Below are positions 10,245 to 18,419 of a stretch of 47,888 nt of DNA, piece after piece (the stretch's first letter is position 1; each line of letters opens with the position of its first letter). The stretch comes from Bacteroidota bacterium (lineage in GTDB: Bacteria > Bacteroidota > Bacteroidia > Chitinophagales > Chitinophagaceae). The position numbers and the translations under genes are program-made. The stretch spans positions 1-47,888 of the forward strand of contig JAKIZK010000009.1 of assembly GCA_022708055.1 (NCBI GenBank). The letters run 5' to 3'. The notes under the pieces were generated by a model. The model saw only the letters and a program-made list of their open reading frames with translations. It was not told where the DNA came from and did no database searches.

Positions 10245-11112
10245 AAATGAAATAACATCGAGTACATAGACAGAACACTGGGCTGGTGTGATGAATTATT
10301 TGGATTCAATAATGAAATTGGACAATTGGTAGGAGTGAAATTTAACTGGTTTTATGTGCTGCTCAGGGTGAACTTAGTATTATTTGAGTTTAATAATTTG
10401 TAGTGTGTCAATTTTTGAGATATTATGTTCTACTAATACTGTTGTTACCTTTCCATTGTTTACTGTGCCATAAATTATTTCATCACCATATTTTCCTAAA
10501 AGAACTTTGCCGTTTGGTTGATATGTAAAAGGGGTCTGCTTTTGTTCATTATAATATCCTAAACAAAGTAAAAATTCACATATCATGGATGAAGCTAAAA
10601 GGATGTGGCCAAAAATGGAACCAATTTTGCGAAATTGAAAAAAATTTATTGAACGTTTTGAGCTAATAATGTCGTGAGTTTTATTGGTTTCATTTGTGTT
10701 AATTATGAGAGCATGTAAATCAATCTTAATATTCTTATTTGTCTCACCCACCATCTCCCAAATTTTCCCATCCAACATTACATCCGCACCAACTCTTCCC
10801 ATGCCCGACCATCTGCATGTATAAATGTATTGGCAACCAACCTTAGGCTTTTACAAAAACATCTATCTTACTTGTCTTTATTATATGCACTAAGAAAAAA
10901 CATTGTGGTTAGCCCAGATATTAAACAACACCGATCCCATAGTCATGTTACAAAACCGGGGTGAGACATCAAATACAAAAAAGTAGTAACGGATCCACGG
11001 CAGAAAAATAGAAATATTTATTTGATTTAGCTATTCACAACTGTCAGCAATTATCCTGCAATAAATGTTTCTTTAATCATTTCCTTTCATATATTCGTCC
11101 AAACCAATTTTT
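10245..11112. other. Gene-poor 870-bp stretch between the reductase gene and nuoA
   Basis: No convincing conserved gene lies here. On the plus strand a frame without an ATG, at about 10255-10401, reads like protein (for example WCDELFGFNNEIGQLVG) and may be the remnant of a lost gene. A doubtful minus-strand ORF fills 10380-10802. From 10803 to 11112 only AT-rich sequence was seen, with a degenerate TATATTCG at 11090-11097 that could be the -7 element of the nuo operon. Confidence 0.5.
10380..10802 (-). CDS. Doubtful hypothetical protein
   Basis: A 140-codon ORF with no recognised family. The last third (YQPNGKVLLGKYGDEIIYG and the following beta-like stretch) has the look of a real bacterial protein, and a short hydrophobic segment precedes it. 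The first third is not convincing. A shorter product starting near the internal Met at SSMICEFLL is possible, as is a decayed gene. It stands alone in a gene-poor gap, with no partner in an operon. Confidence 0.3.
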   Translation of the reverse strand: MGRVGADVMLDGKIWEMVGETNKNIKIDLHALIINTNETNKTHDIISSKRSINFFQFRKIGSIFGHILLASSMICEFLLCLGYYNEQKQTPFTYQPNGKVLLGKYGDEIIYGTVNNGKVTTVLVEHNISKIDTLQIIKLK

Positions 11113-11463
11113 ATGGGTGCATCCTCACTCATTGTACTTATTATTGCTGCCATTGCCTTCTCAGGCATTGCCATTTTAATTTCCAAATTTGTATTAAAAG
11201 CATCTACTAATAAACAAAAAGGTGAACCTTATGAATGTGGCATACCCACAAAGGGAAAAACCTGGGTGCAGCTGAATGTGGGTTACTATCTTTTTGCATT
11301 GATATTTTTAATTTTTGATGTAGAGTTGGTTTTCCTTTATCCTTGGGCGGTGGTTGCAAAAAGCATGGGTTGGATAGCATTGATAGAAATTGTAGTTTTC
11401 TTTTTCATCCTATTTATGGGTCTGTTGTATGCACATAAAAAAGGTGCTTTGAAATGGCAGTAA
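11113..11463 (+). CDS. nuoA: NADH-quinone oxidoreductase subunit A
   Basis: Membrane subunit of complex I at the junction with the hydrophilic arm. It has 116 residues and three transmembrane helices (about 5-28, 61-84 and 88-108). The ND3-type loop with its conserved cysteine is present (KGEPYECGIP), as is the acidic second helix motif DVELVFLYPWAV. It is the first gene of an eleven-gene nuo operon and lies 51 bp before nuoB. A degenerate -7-like TATATTCG ends 15 nt before the ATG. Confidence 0.96.
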   Translation: MGASSLIVLIIAAIAFSGIAILISKFVLKASTNKQKGEPYECGIPTKGKTWVQLNVGYYLFALIFLIFDVELVFLYPWAVVAKSMGWIALIEIVVFFFILFMGLLYAHKKGALKWQ

Positions 11464-11514
11464 ACCAATTTTGAAATGGAATTATTTTTTTAAAAATAAA
11501 ATTGAAATTTTTTA

Positions 11515-12090
11515 ATGAGCGGAGAAAGAACTTTGGAAGAAGACGGACTGATACTCCCTCAAAAACCGGAGCATTTCAAGGATACTTTTCCCGGCGAAGT
11601 ACATAATATGGGAGGGGGAGATGTTGTGCTTAGTAAGTTGGATGAGCTGATCAACTGGTCGAGAGCCAATTCGCTGTGGCCACTCACCTTTGCTACCAGC
11701 TGCTGTGGTATTGAAATGATGTCGACCGCATCGGCCAAATACGATTTTTCCCGTTTTGGATTTGAAGTGGCAAGAGCCACACCTCGACAGGCTGATGTTA
11801 TCATCATTGCCGGAACGATTGTAAATAAAATGGCTCCGGTACTCAAAAGACTGTACGACCAAATGGCCGACCCGAAATATGTAATTGCCATGGGTGCCTG
11901 CGCTATCAGCGGCGGACCGTTTTTTTATAATACTTATTCGGTGGTAAAAGGTGCCGATCATGTAATTCCTGTAGATGTGTATGTAGCCGGTTGTCCGCCT
12001 CGACCGGAAGCATTGCTTCATGCATTAATTACTTTACAAGAAAAAATAAAAGCAGGCCTCACTCGTGAACAAATAAAACAGGCTCAGTGA
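11515..12090 (+). CDS. nuoB: NADH-quinone oxidoreductase subunit B
   Basis: Peripheral subunit carrying cluster N2, the last iron-sulfur centre before quinone. The four ligand cysteines are visible: the tandem pair Cys63-Cys64 in TSCCGIEMM, Cys129 in MGACAISGG and Cys160 in AGCPPRPEA. The length is 191 residues, with an N-terminal extension of about 35 residues before the conserved core. One base separates its stop from the nuoC ATG, so translation is probably coupled. Confidence 0.97.
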   Translation: MSGERTLEEDGLILPQKPEHFKDTFPGEVHNMGGGDVVLSKLDELINWSRANSLWPLTFATSCCGIEMMSTASAKYDFSRFGFEVARATPRQADVIIIAGTIVNKMAPVLKRLYDQMADPKYVIAMGACAISGGPFFYNTYSVVKGADHVIPVDVYVAGCPPRPEALLHALITLQEKIKAGLTREQIKQAQ

Positions 12091-12091
12091 A

Positions 12092-12550
12092 ATGACAAAT
12101 GATGTATTGAAAATAAAATTGGCTGAGCTATTGCCGGCGGCAACTTTTGAAGAAGGTACCGAGTGGATTACCATTCAACTTTCGCCGCAAGATTTTTCAA
12201 CTTCCATGCAATTATTGTATCGTGATGATTTGCTAAGCATGAATTATTTGTTTTGCCTTACCTGTGTAGATTGGAAAACCCATCTCACCATGGTATATCA
12301 TCTTACTTCCACCACGCACCGTTGCCCATTGGTAATAAAAGTAAAACTGGAAAACACCAAGCCGGAAATTGAAACCGTATCGCATTTTTGGAAAACGGCA
12401 ATATTTCATGAGAGAGAAGTGTATGAAATGTTTGGCGTAAACTTTTTGAATCATCCGGATTTACGGTTATTGATTTTGCCCGACGGATGGGAAGGAAAGA
12501 ATCCGATGAGAAAAGATTTTGAAGACCCGGTGAATATGATAAAGCTGTGA
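12092..12550 (+). CDS. nuoC: NADH-quinone oxidoreductase subunit C
   Basis: The 30-kDa subunit of the complex I connecting module, 152 residues. The family signature is clear near the C-terminus: HEREVYEMFGVNFLNHPDLR followed by PMRKDFED. It is a separate gene and not fused to nuoD as in some other bacteria. A 132-bp gap containing a dispersed repeat follows before nuoD. Confidence 0.95.
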   Translation: MTNDVLKIKLAELLPAATFEEGTEWITIQLSPQDFSTSMQLLYRDDLLSMNYLFCLTCVDWKTHLTMVYHLTSTTHRCPLVIKVKLENTKPEIETVSHFWKTAIFHEREVYEMFGVNFLNHPDLRLLILPDGWEGKNPMRKDFEDPVNMIKL

Positions 12551-12646
12551 GGGAAGATATGTTGAGTAGTTGGATTGAAATGGTATTAAATTTTAGTAAC
12601 GAATATGAAATAAAAAATGATAAAAGAATCGTGAATACTACTTCGT

Positions 12647-12680
12647 CATTCATCATTTTTTGTTCAATGTTTAATATTTA
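12647..12680 (+). repeat. Dispersed intergenic repeat, copy 1 (nuoC-nuoD gap)
   Basis: A 34-bp segment starting CATTCATCATTTTTTGTT and ending in TTTAATATTTA. It matches the copy at 16091-16124 at about 30 of 34 positions, and the copy at 13851-13880 in reverse orientation over its central part. All three lie only in gaps between nuo genes. Confidence 0.6.
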
Positions 12681-12682
12681 CG

Positions 12683-13828
12683 ATGTATAGAGAGACTCAA
12701 ATATTAAATGATAGTACTGCACAATTGGCCGGGCCAGATGGAGGTGATATGGTGATTAATGTAGGTCCGCAGCATCCGGCTACACATGGTGTACTGCACT
12801 TGGTTATTACATTGAGTGGTGAGACTATTAAAAAAGTGGAGCCGCACCTGGGTTATATTCATCGCTCTATTGAGAAAATGTGCGAGAGCCTGAGTTATCG
12901 CCAGTTTATATATGTAACGAGCCGGATGGATTATCTGTCAGCTCATATTAACAACCATGCTTGTGCCTTGTGTGTGGAGAAAGGATTGCAGGTAGAAGTG
13001 CCGCCCCGTGCACAGGTTATTAGGGTGCTGATGGATGAGCTTACCCGCATTGCCAGTCATGAGCTGTGGTGGGGTGCTATGGCCATGGACATCGGCGCCT
13101 TTACACCATTCTTTCATGCATTCAGAGAAAGGGAAAGTATCAATGATATAATGGAAGAAACCTGTGGAGCCCGATTGACCATGAACTATATGGTGCCCGG
13201 CGGTGTGATGCACGACTTGCATCCCAATTTTCAACAAAGAGTAAAGGATTTTTTACAACTTTATAAAAGAAAAGTAAGTGAGTATGATGAACTGGTGACC
13301 GGTAATGTTATTTTTCAAAGCAGAATGAAAAATGTAGGAATTCTTTCTGCAGATGATGCAGTTTCTTATGGATGCACCGGACCTGTAGCAAGAGGCAGTG
13401 GGGTGAGTTGTGATATCAGAAAACTTCATCCTTATGAAATTTATGATAAACTGGAGTTTGATGAAGTACTGGAAACCGGTGGCGATTCATTTGCCCGCTA
13501 TATGGTGCGGATAAGGGAAATGAATCAATCCATAAAAATCATAGAGCAGTTGATTGATAATATTCCCGAAGGAGAATTTCAGGCCAAAACAAAAGCCGTA
13601 TTGAAGTTGCCAAAAGGAGAATTTTATACAAGAGTGGAAACAGCAAGAGGAGAGTTGGGTGTTTATATCCTGAGTGAGGGCGGCACCACGCCGTACAGAA
13701 TTAAATTTCGGTCACCCGGGTTTTCTAATCTATCAGTATTGGATACCATTGCAAGAGGCGGAAAAATAGGTGACCTGATAGCGATGATGGGAACGCTGGA
13801 TTTGGTGATACCGGATATTGATAGATAA
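12683..13828 (+). CDS. nuoD: NADH-quinone oxidoreductase subunit D
   Basis: The 49-kDa subunit that forms the quinone pocket with NuoB; 381 residues. Conserved parts include NVGPQHPATHGVLHL near the start (quinone-site His), HLGYIHRSIEK, YVTSRMDYLSAH and the C-terminal MGTLDLVIPDIDR. In most 14-subunit operons nuoE, nuoF and nuoG follow here, but the next gene is nuoH, after a 114-bp gap holding an inverted copy of the dispersed repeat. Confidence 0.97.
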   Translation: MYRETQILNDSTAQLAGPDGGDMVINVGPQHPATHGVLHLVITLSGETIKKVEPHLGYIHRSIEKMCESLSYRQFIYVTSRMDYLSAHINNHACALCVEKGLQVEVPPRAQVIRVLMDELTRIASHELWWGAMAMDIGAFTPFFHAFRERESINDIMEETCGARLTMNYMVPGGVMHDLHPNFQQRVKDFLQLYKRKVSEYDELVTGNVIFQSRMKNVGILSADDAVSYGCTGPVARGSGVSCDIRKLHPYEIYDKLEFDEVLETGGDSFARYMVRIREMNQSIKIIEQLIDNIPEGEFQAKTKAVLKLPKGEFYTRVETARGELGVYILSEGGTTPYRIKFRSPGFSNLSVLDTIARGGKIGDLIAMMGTLDLVIPDIDR

Positions 13829-13850
13829 GTGTGAGGAATAAAAAATCATG

Positions 13851-13880
13851 AATATTGAACAAGGAATGATATATGATGAA
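13851..13880 (-). repeat. Dispersed intergenic repeat, copy 2 (nuoD-nuoH gap, inverted)
   Basis: The plus strand reads AATATTGAACAAGGAATGAT and then ATATGATGAA. Its reverse complement contains CATTCCTTGTTCAATATT, the core of the copies at 12647 and 16091. It occupies the place where nuoEFG lie in many related operons. Confidence 0.55.
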
Positions 13881-13942
13881 GGAAGAAGAAGAATGATAAT
13901 TGAGAAATGGTTAATGATTAAAATTTTTTTAGGAAGTAATTT

Positions 13943-15019
13943 ATGTGGAGCTTTTCAGACATAGCAAATAACATTCATAACTGGCTGAGCAATCAGTTTA
14001 ACACAACATGGACAATGATTTTTGAAATGCTCATTGCCGGTGTTTGTGTTATTGGTCTATTTGCACTGCTGGGGCTAGTGTTGGTGATTATGGAGAGAAA
14101 AGTTTCGGCATGGATGCAGATAAGACTGGGGCCTAATCGTGTGGGACCTAAAGGAATGTTTCAATCGCTGGCAGATACAGTGAAGCTGATGGTGAAAGAA
14201 GGAATGACACCCTGGGGAGCTGATAAAACTTTATTTAACTTGGCACCGTTTATAGCCATGATAGTGGCCATGCTGTTGCTGGCACCCATTGCTTTTGCTT
14301 CCAATTTTCAACTGTGGGATATAAATATCGGTGTACTGTATGTATCAGCCGTTTCATCATTATCCGTCATCAGTATTTTAATGGCAGGATGGGCGAGTAA
14401 TAATAAATATTCATTACTGGGAGCCATGCGTAGTGGCGCACAAATTGTGAGTTATGAACTTTCTGCCGGGTTATCCATACTTGCAATTATTGTATTGACA
14501 GGCGACTTGCGCTTTTCTACCATCATCGCTTCACAGGCCGATGGCTGGTGGATATTCAAAGGTCATATTCCTGTTATCATTGCTTTTATCACTTTTATTA
14601 TTGCGGTAACCGCGGAAACAAATCGAGCACCTTTTGATATGGCAGAAGCGGAGAGCGAACTTACGGCAGGCTTTCATACAGAGTATTCGGGAATGAAGTT
14701 TGCCCTTTTCTTTCTGGCAGAATATGTAAACGTGTTTATCGTATGTGCTATTGGCGCTACATTATTTTTGGGTGGCCCTATGCCGTTACACATCGGCCTT
14801 TGGGAAGGTTTTAATCATGCCATGGATTATATTCCTTCCAGTGTTTGGTTTTTTGGCAAAACATTTTTCCTGATATTTTTGATAATGTGGTTTAGATGGA
14901 CATTTCCACGATTGCGAATAGATCAATTATTGAGACTGGAATGGAAGTATTTATTGCCGATTAGTATGATTAATTTATTATTGATAACCGCTATGGCGAT
15001 TTTAAAATGGCATTTTTAA
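13943..15019 (+). CDS. nuoH: NADH-quinone oxidoreductase subunit H
   Basis: Membrane subunit that links the quinone site to the proton pumps; 358 residues with about eight transmembrane helices. Family motifs are clear: ERKVSAWMQIRLGPNRVGP near residue 55, and AETNRAPFDMAEAESELTAG with the acidic E-channel loop. Its TAA stop overlaps the likely nuoI start (TAATG), which indicates translational coupling. Confidence 0.97.
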   Translation: MWSFSDIANNIHNWLSNQFNTTWTMIFEMLIAGVCVIGLFALLGLVLVIMERKVSAWMQIRLGPNRVGPKGMFQSLADTVKLMVKEGMTPWGADKTLFNLAPFIAMIVAMLLLAPIAFASNFQLWDINIGVLYVSAVSSLSVISILMAGWASNNKYSLLGAMRSGAQIVSYELSAGLSILAIIVLTGDLRFSTIIASQADGWWIFKGHIPVIIAFITFIIAVTAETNRAPFDMAEAESELTAGFHTEYSGMKFALFFLAEYVNVFIVCAIGATLFLGGPMPLHIGLWEGFNHAMDYIPSSVWFFGKTFFLIFLIMWFRWTFPRLRIDQLLRLEWKYLLPISMINLLLITAMAILKWHF

Positions 15020-15495
15020 TGAACGCCGGTAAATACATACGAGATATTTGGAATGGCTTCACTTCATTGTTGAAAGGGATGAAGCGTACCGGTTACTACT
15101 TTACGCATCATAAGGAAATCATCACGCAACAATATCCCGACAACCGAAATGATTTAAAACTTCCGGAACGGTTTAAAGGCGAAGTAGTGATGCCTCATAA
15201 TGAGAAAAATGAACACCGCTGCACGGGTTGTCAGGCCTGCGAACTGGCTTGCCCCAATGGTTCCATAAAAGTGATTTTTAAAAATGAATTGACGCCGGAA
15301 GGCAAAAAGAAAAAAGCGATTGATAAATTAGTTTATCATCTTGAGTTGTGTACGATGTGCAACCTGTGTGTGGAAGCCTGTCCTTCCGATGCTATAAAAA
15401 TGGCACAGACTTTTGAGCATAGTGTGTTTGACAGAAATAAACTGACAAAAATTTTAAATAAACCCGAATCTAAAATAATGGATGGCGTGGAGTGA
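15019..15495 (+). CDS. nuoI: NADH-quinone oxidoreductase subunit I (2x[4Fe-4S])
   Basis: Ferredoxin-like subunit carrying clusters N6a and N6b on the path to NuoB. Two CxxCxxCxxxCP motifs are visible: RCTGCQACELACP and LCTMCNLCVEACP. I chose the ATG at 15019 because it overlaps the nuoH stop as TAATG. An in-frame ATG at 15007 would add only four residues. The first third has an amphipathic stretch that would sit on the membrane arm. A gap of 27 bp follows before nuoJ. Confidence 0.95.
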   Translation: MNAGKYIRDIWNGFTSLLKGMKRTGYYFTHHKEIITQQYPDNRNDLKLPERFKGEVVMPHNEKNEHRCTGCQACELACPNGSIKVIFKNELTPEGKKKKAIDKLVYHLELCTMCNLCVEACPSDAIKMAQTFEHSVFDRNKLTKILNKPESKIMDGVE

Positions 15496-15522
15496 TGCGA
15501 ATGGAGTAAGAAAAACATATTT

Positions 15523-16083
15523 ATGACCGGATCGACTATAATATTTTATTTGTTGGCTGCTTTAACGCTTGTGAGTGGTGTACTTTCCGTTACCACCCGC
15601 CATATTTTTCGTGCGGCCATTTATCTTTTATTTACATTAATAGGAATCGCCGGTATTTATTTCTGGATGCAGTATGAATTTATTGCTGCAGTGCAGATTG
15701 TGGTATATGCCGGCGGCATTGCTGTATTGATTATTTTTTCCATTTTTTTGACACAGCAGGCTGGAGAAAAATTACCCAAACAAAAAATGGAACGTAAGAT
15801 ATTTTCGGCACTAGCTGTTTTTTGCGGGTTTGCATTAACGATGGTGCAGGTATTGCAGCATGAATTTCCGGTTTCGGTTGCTCCAGTTACTTCTCCATCG
15901 GTAAACGATATTGGGCGACAAATGTTGAATGTGGAAGAAAGCGGATTTGCATTGCCTTTTGAAGTGATTTCTATGTTGTTGCTTGCCGCTATGGTGGGGT
16001 GTATTGTGATTGCGATGCGGGAAAAGCGGGAAAATTTGAATACGGAACAAAAAAATATAAAAAGAATACCAAATGATACCTAA
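15523..16083 (+). CDS. nuoJ: NADH-quinone oxidoreductase subunit J
   Basis: Membrane subunit of 186 residues with five predicted helices. The helix 3 region with its characteristic pi-bulge motif is visible (AAVQIVVYAGGIAVLIIF). The last helix (VISMLLLAAMVGCIVIAMR) is followed by a charged tail. It is separated from nuoK by 48 bp holding the third copy of the dispersed repeat. Confidence 0.95.
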   Translation: MTGSTIIFYLLAALTLVSGVLSVTTRHIFRAAIYLLFTLIGIAGIYFWMQYEFIAAVQIVVYAGGIAVLIIFSIFLTQQAGEKLPKQKMERKIFSALAVFCGFALTMVQVLQHEFPVSVAPVTSPSVNDIGRQMLNVEESGFALPFEVISMLLLAAMVGCIVIAMREKRENLNTEQKNIKRIPNDT

Positions 16084-16090
16084 ACTTCAC

Positions 16091-16124
16091 CATTCATCAT
16101 TCCTTGTTTAATATTTAATATTTA
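16091..16124 (+). repeat. Dispersed intergenic repeat, copy 3 (nuoJ-nuoK gap)
   Basis: Starts CATTCATCATTCCTTGTT and continues into two AATATTTA-like units. It is nearly identical to copy 1 at 12647 and fills most of the 48-bp gap. Confidence 0.6.
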
Positions 16125-16131
16125 TTGATTT

Positions 16132-16446
16132 ATGACTTCACCGGGATTGGAACAAATTTTATTTATCAGTGCCGCTCTTTTTTTTATCGGCATGTACGGT
16201 TTTTTCACCCGTCGCAATTTGATTACGATGCTCATGAGCATTGAACTCATTTTGAACAGCGTGAACCTGAACTTTATTGCTTTTAATAAATATGTGTGGC
16301 CCGACAAAATGGATGGACTGTTTTTTACTTTGTTTATAATTGCTATTGCCGCTGCTGAAGCCGCTGTGGCCATTGCCATCATTATTAATTTGTACAGAAG
16401 TCATCAATCGGTAGATGTAGAATCTGCTGAAAATTTAAAATATTAA
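16132..16446 (+). CDS. nuoK: NADH-quinone oxidoreductase subunit K
   Basis: Small membrane subunit with 104 residues and three helices. Both family glutamates can be seen, in MSIELILNSVNLNF and in AAAEAAVAIAIIINLYR; these belong to the proton path of the E-channel. It lies 26 bp before nuoL. Confidence 0.96.
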   Translation: MTSPGLEQILFISAALFFIGMYGFFTRRNLITMLMSIELILNSVNLNFIAFNKYVWPDKMDGLFFTLFIIAIAAAEAAVAIAIIINLYRSHQSVDVESAENLKY

Positions 16447-16472
16447 AACGAACACAAGTTGTAAATAGTTTT

Positions 16473-18413
16473 ATGAACAACCTAAGCTACATAGCACTGA
16501 TTCCACTACTGCCGCTGGCTGGCTTTGTATTGCTTGGCCTGCTGGGAAAAAAATATTTCGGTAAAGCAGCAGGTATCATAGGTACTTTATTTTTATTTAT
16601 TTCAGCTGCTTTAGCATTTTATACGGCTTATCAATATTTTTCTTCAGGTTTCAATGGTGTATATCAACCCGTTATTGCATTTAAATATACATGGCTTCAA
16701 TTCTCCGAAAATCTTTCTATTGATATGGGCTTGTATCTTGACTCCATATCTATGATGATGATCGTAGTGGTTACATTAATTTCATTAATGGTGCATATCT
16801 ACAGTCTGGGTTATATGAAAAGGGAAGAAAGATTTAGTACCTACTATGCTTATCTGGGCCTGTTTACATTTTCTATGCTGGGTCTGGTGCTTTCTTCCAA
16901 TATATTTCAGATATATATGTTTTGGGAACTGGTAGGTGTTTCATCTTATTTATTGATTGGTTTTTATTACGACAAACCGAGCGCAGTGGCTGCCTGTAAG
17001 AAAGCATTTATTGTAACCCGCTTTGCTGATCTTGGCTTTTTAATCGGCATACTTGTACTTTCTTATGTTTCGGGTTCGCTCGATTTTAATACAATGATTC
17101 AAACGCTTACACAACCCGAATCGTCAACACTGAAGACTGCTGTTGCTTCTTCATTTCTCGGTGTATCGGCCGTAACCTGGGGTGGTTTATTAATTTTTAT
17201 GGGTGGAGCTGGTAAGAGCGCTATGTTTCCATTACACATCTGGTTACCCGATGCTATGGAAGGCCCCACACCGGTATCGGCATTAATACATGCAGCTACA
17301 ATGGTAGTGGCCGGTGTTTATTTAGTAGCAAGACTGTTTCCCATATTTGCTATTACGACACCGGTTGTACTGGAAGTGATTGGTTGGGTGGGTGCCATCT
17401 CCGCTGTTATTGCGGCCATCATTGCCTGTACACAAACGGATATTAAACGGGTGCTTGCTTACTCCACCATGAGCCAGATTGGTTTTATGATGTTTGCACT
17501 CGGTGTTTCAAAATATGGCGGGGAAGCAGGATTGGGTTTTACAGCTTCTATGTTTCATTTATTTACGCATGCCATGTTTAAGGCATTATTATTCTTAGGT
17601 GCCGGTGCCGTTATACATTATGTACACAGCAATGAAATGAAAGACATGGGCGGCCTTAGAAAATCAATGCCCATTACACATATTACTTTCTTAATAGCCT
17701 GCCTGGCTATTGCAGGCTTCCCTTTCTTATCAGGCTTTTTTAGTAAGGAAGAAATATTGTTAGCAGCTTACCAACACAACGCTGCTATTTATTGGATTGC
17801 ATTATTTACTTCCGGGCTTACGGCATTTTATATGTTCAGACTTTACTTTTCAATATTTTGGAATCGTGAGCATCTTGCACACAGTGAAATCCAAACGTAT
17901 AAAAAAAGTGAAGGACCTTTTGTAATGATGCTGCCTTTAATTATTTTGGCCATAGGTGCCGCCGCAGCAGGGTATATTCCTTTTGGTAAATATGTAAGTA
18001 CAGACGGAAGGCCATTGGAATCACATTTTGATTTGAGTTTTTCAATATTACCGGTGGTTTTGGGTATTGCAGGTATCGTTTCAGCATGGATAATGTATAA
18101 AAAGCAAAATCCATTGCCGGATAAATTGAGTTCATCATTTGGTGCTTTGTACAAGGCTTCTTATCATAAATTTTATATTGATGAAATTTATTTATTCATT
18201 ACTAAGAAAGTAATATTTAACCTGATAGGAAGACCGGCAGCATGGTTCGACAAAAATGTTGTGGACGGTATGGTGAATTTAACCGGCAATGCCACACAAT
18301 GGTTATCGGGGAGAATTAAAAAATTTCAATCAGGAAAATTGCAGTCTTATACCTTGCTTTATTTAATGGCAGCAGTAGTGATGGCGGCAATTATTATTTA
18401 TGTCTGGAAATAA
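16473..18413 (+). CDS. nuoL: NADH-quinone oxidoreductase subunit L
   Basis: Distal antiporter-like proton pump subunit, 646 residues with about 16 helices. Motifs: WELVGVSSYLLIGFYYDKP, the pump core GAGKSAMFPLHIWLPDAMEG with its key Lys, and PTPVSALIHAATMVVAGVYL. The C-terminal region (FHKFYIDEIY-like, then the long lateral helix and a final anchor YLMAAVVMAAIIIYVWK) is complete. It is followed by nuoM after 6 bp. Confidence 0.97.
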   Translation: MNNLSYIALIPLLPLAGFVLLGLLGKKYFGKAAGIIGTLFLFISAALAFYTAYQYFSSGFNGVYQPVIAFKYTWLQFSENLSIDMGLYLDSISMMMIVVVTLISLMVHIYSLGYMKREERFSTYYAYLGLFTFSMLGLVLSSNIFQIYMFWELVGVSSYLLIGFYYDKPSAVAACKKAFIVTRFADLGFLIGILVLSYVSGSLDFNTMIQTLTQPESSTLKTAVASSFLGVSAVTWGGLLIFMGGAGKSAMFPLHIWLPDAMEGPTPVSALIHAATMVVAGVYLVARLFPIFAITTPVVLEVIGWVGAISAVIAAIIACTQTDIKRVLAYSTMSQIGFMMFALGVSKYGGEAGLGFTASMFHLFTHAMFKALLFLGAGAVIHYVHSNEMKDMGGLRKSMPITHITFLIACLAIAGFPFLSGFFSKEEILLAAYQHNAAIYWIALFTSGLTAFYMFRLYFSIFWNREHLAHSEIQTYKKSEGPFVMMLPLIILAIGAAAAGYIPFGKYVSTDGRPLESHFDLSFSILPVVLGIAGIVSAWIMYKKQNPLPDKLSSSFGALYKASYHKFYIDEIYLFITKKVIFNLIGRPAAWFDKNVVDGMVNLTGNATQWLSGRIKKFQSGKLQSYTLLYLMAAVVMAAIIIYVWK

Positions 18414-18419
18414 AATTGA

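Noticed and set aside
10801..10824. Short plus-strand MPDHLHV, like the HxH motif of IS200/RAYT transposases
   Set aside because: It ends at a stop at once and has no flanking transposase sequence, so it is probably chance.
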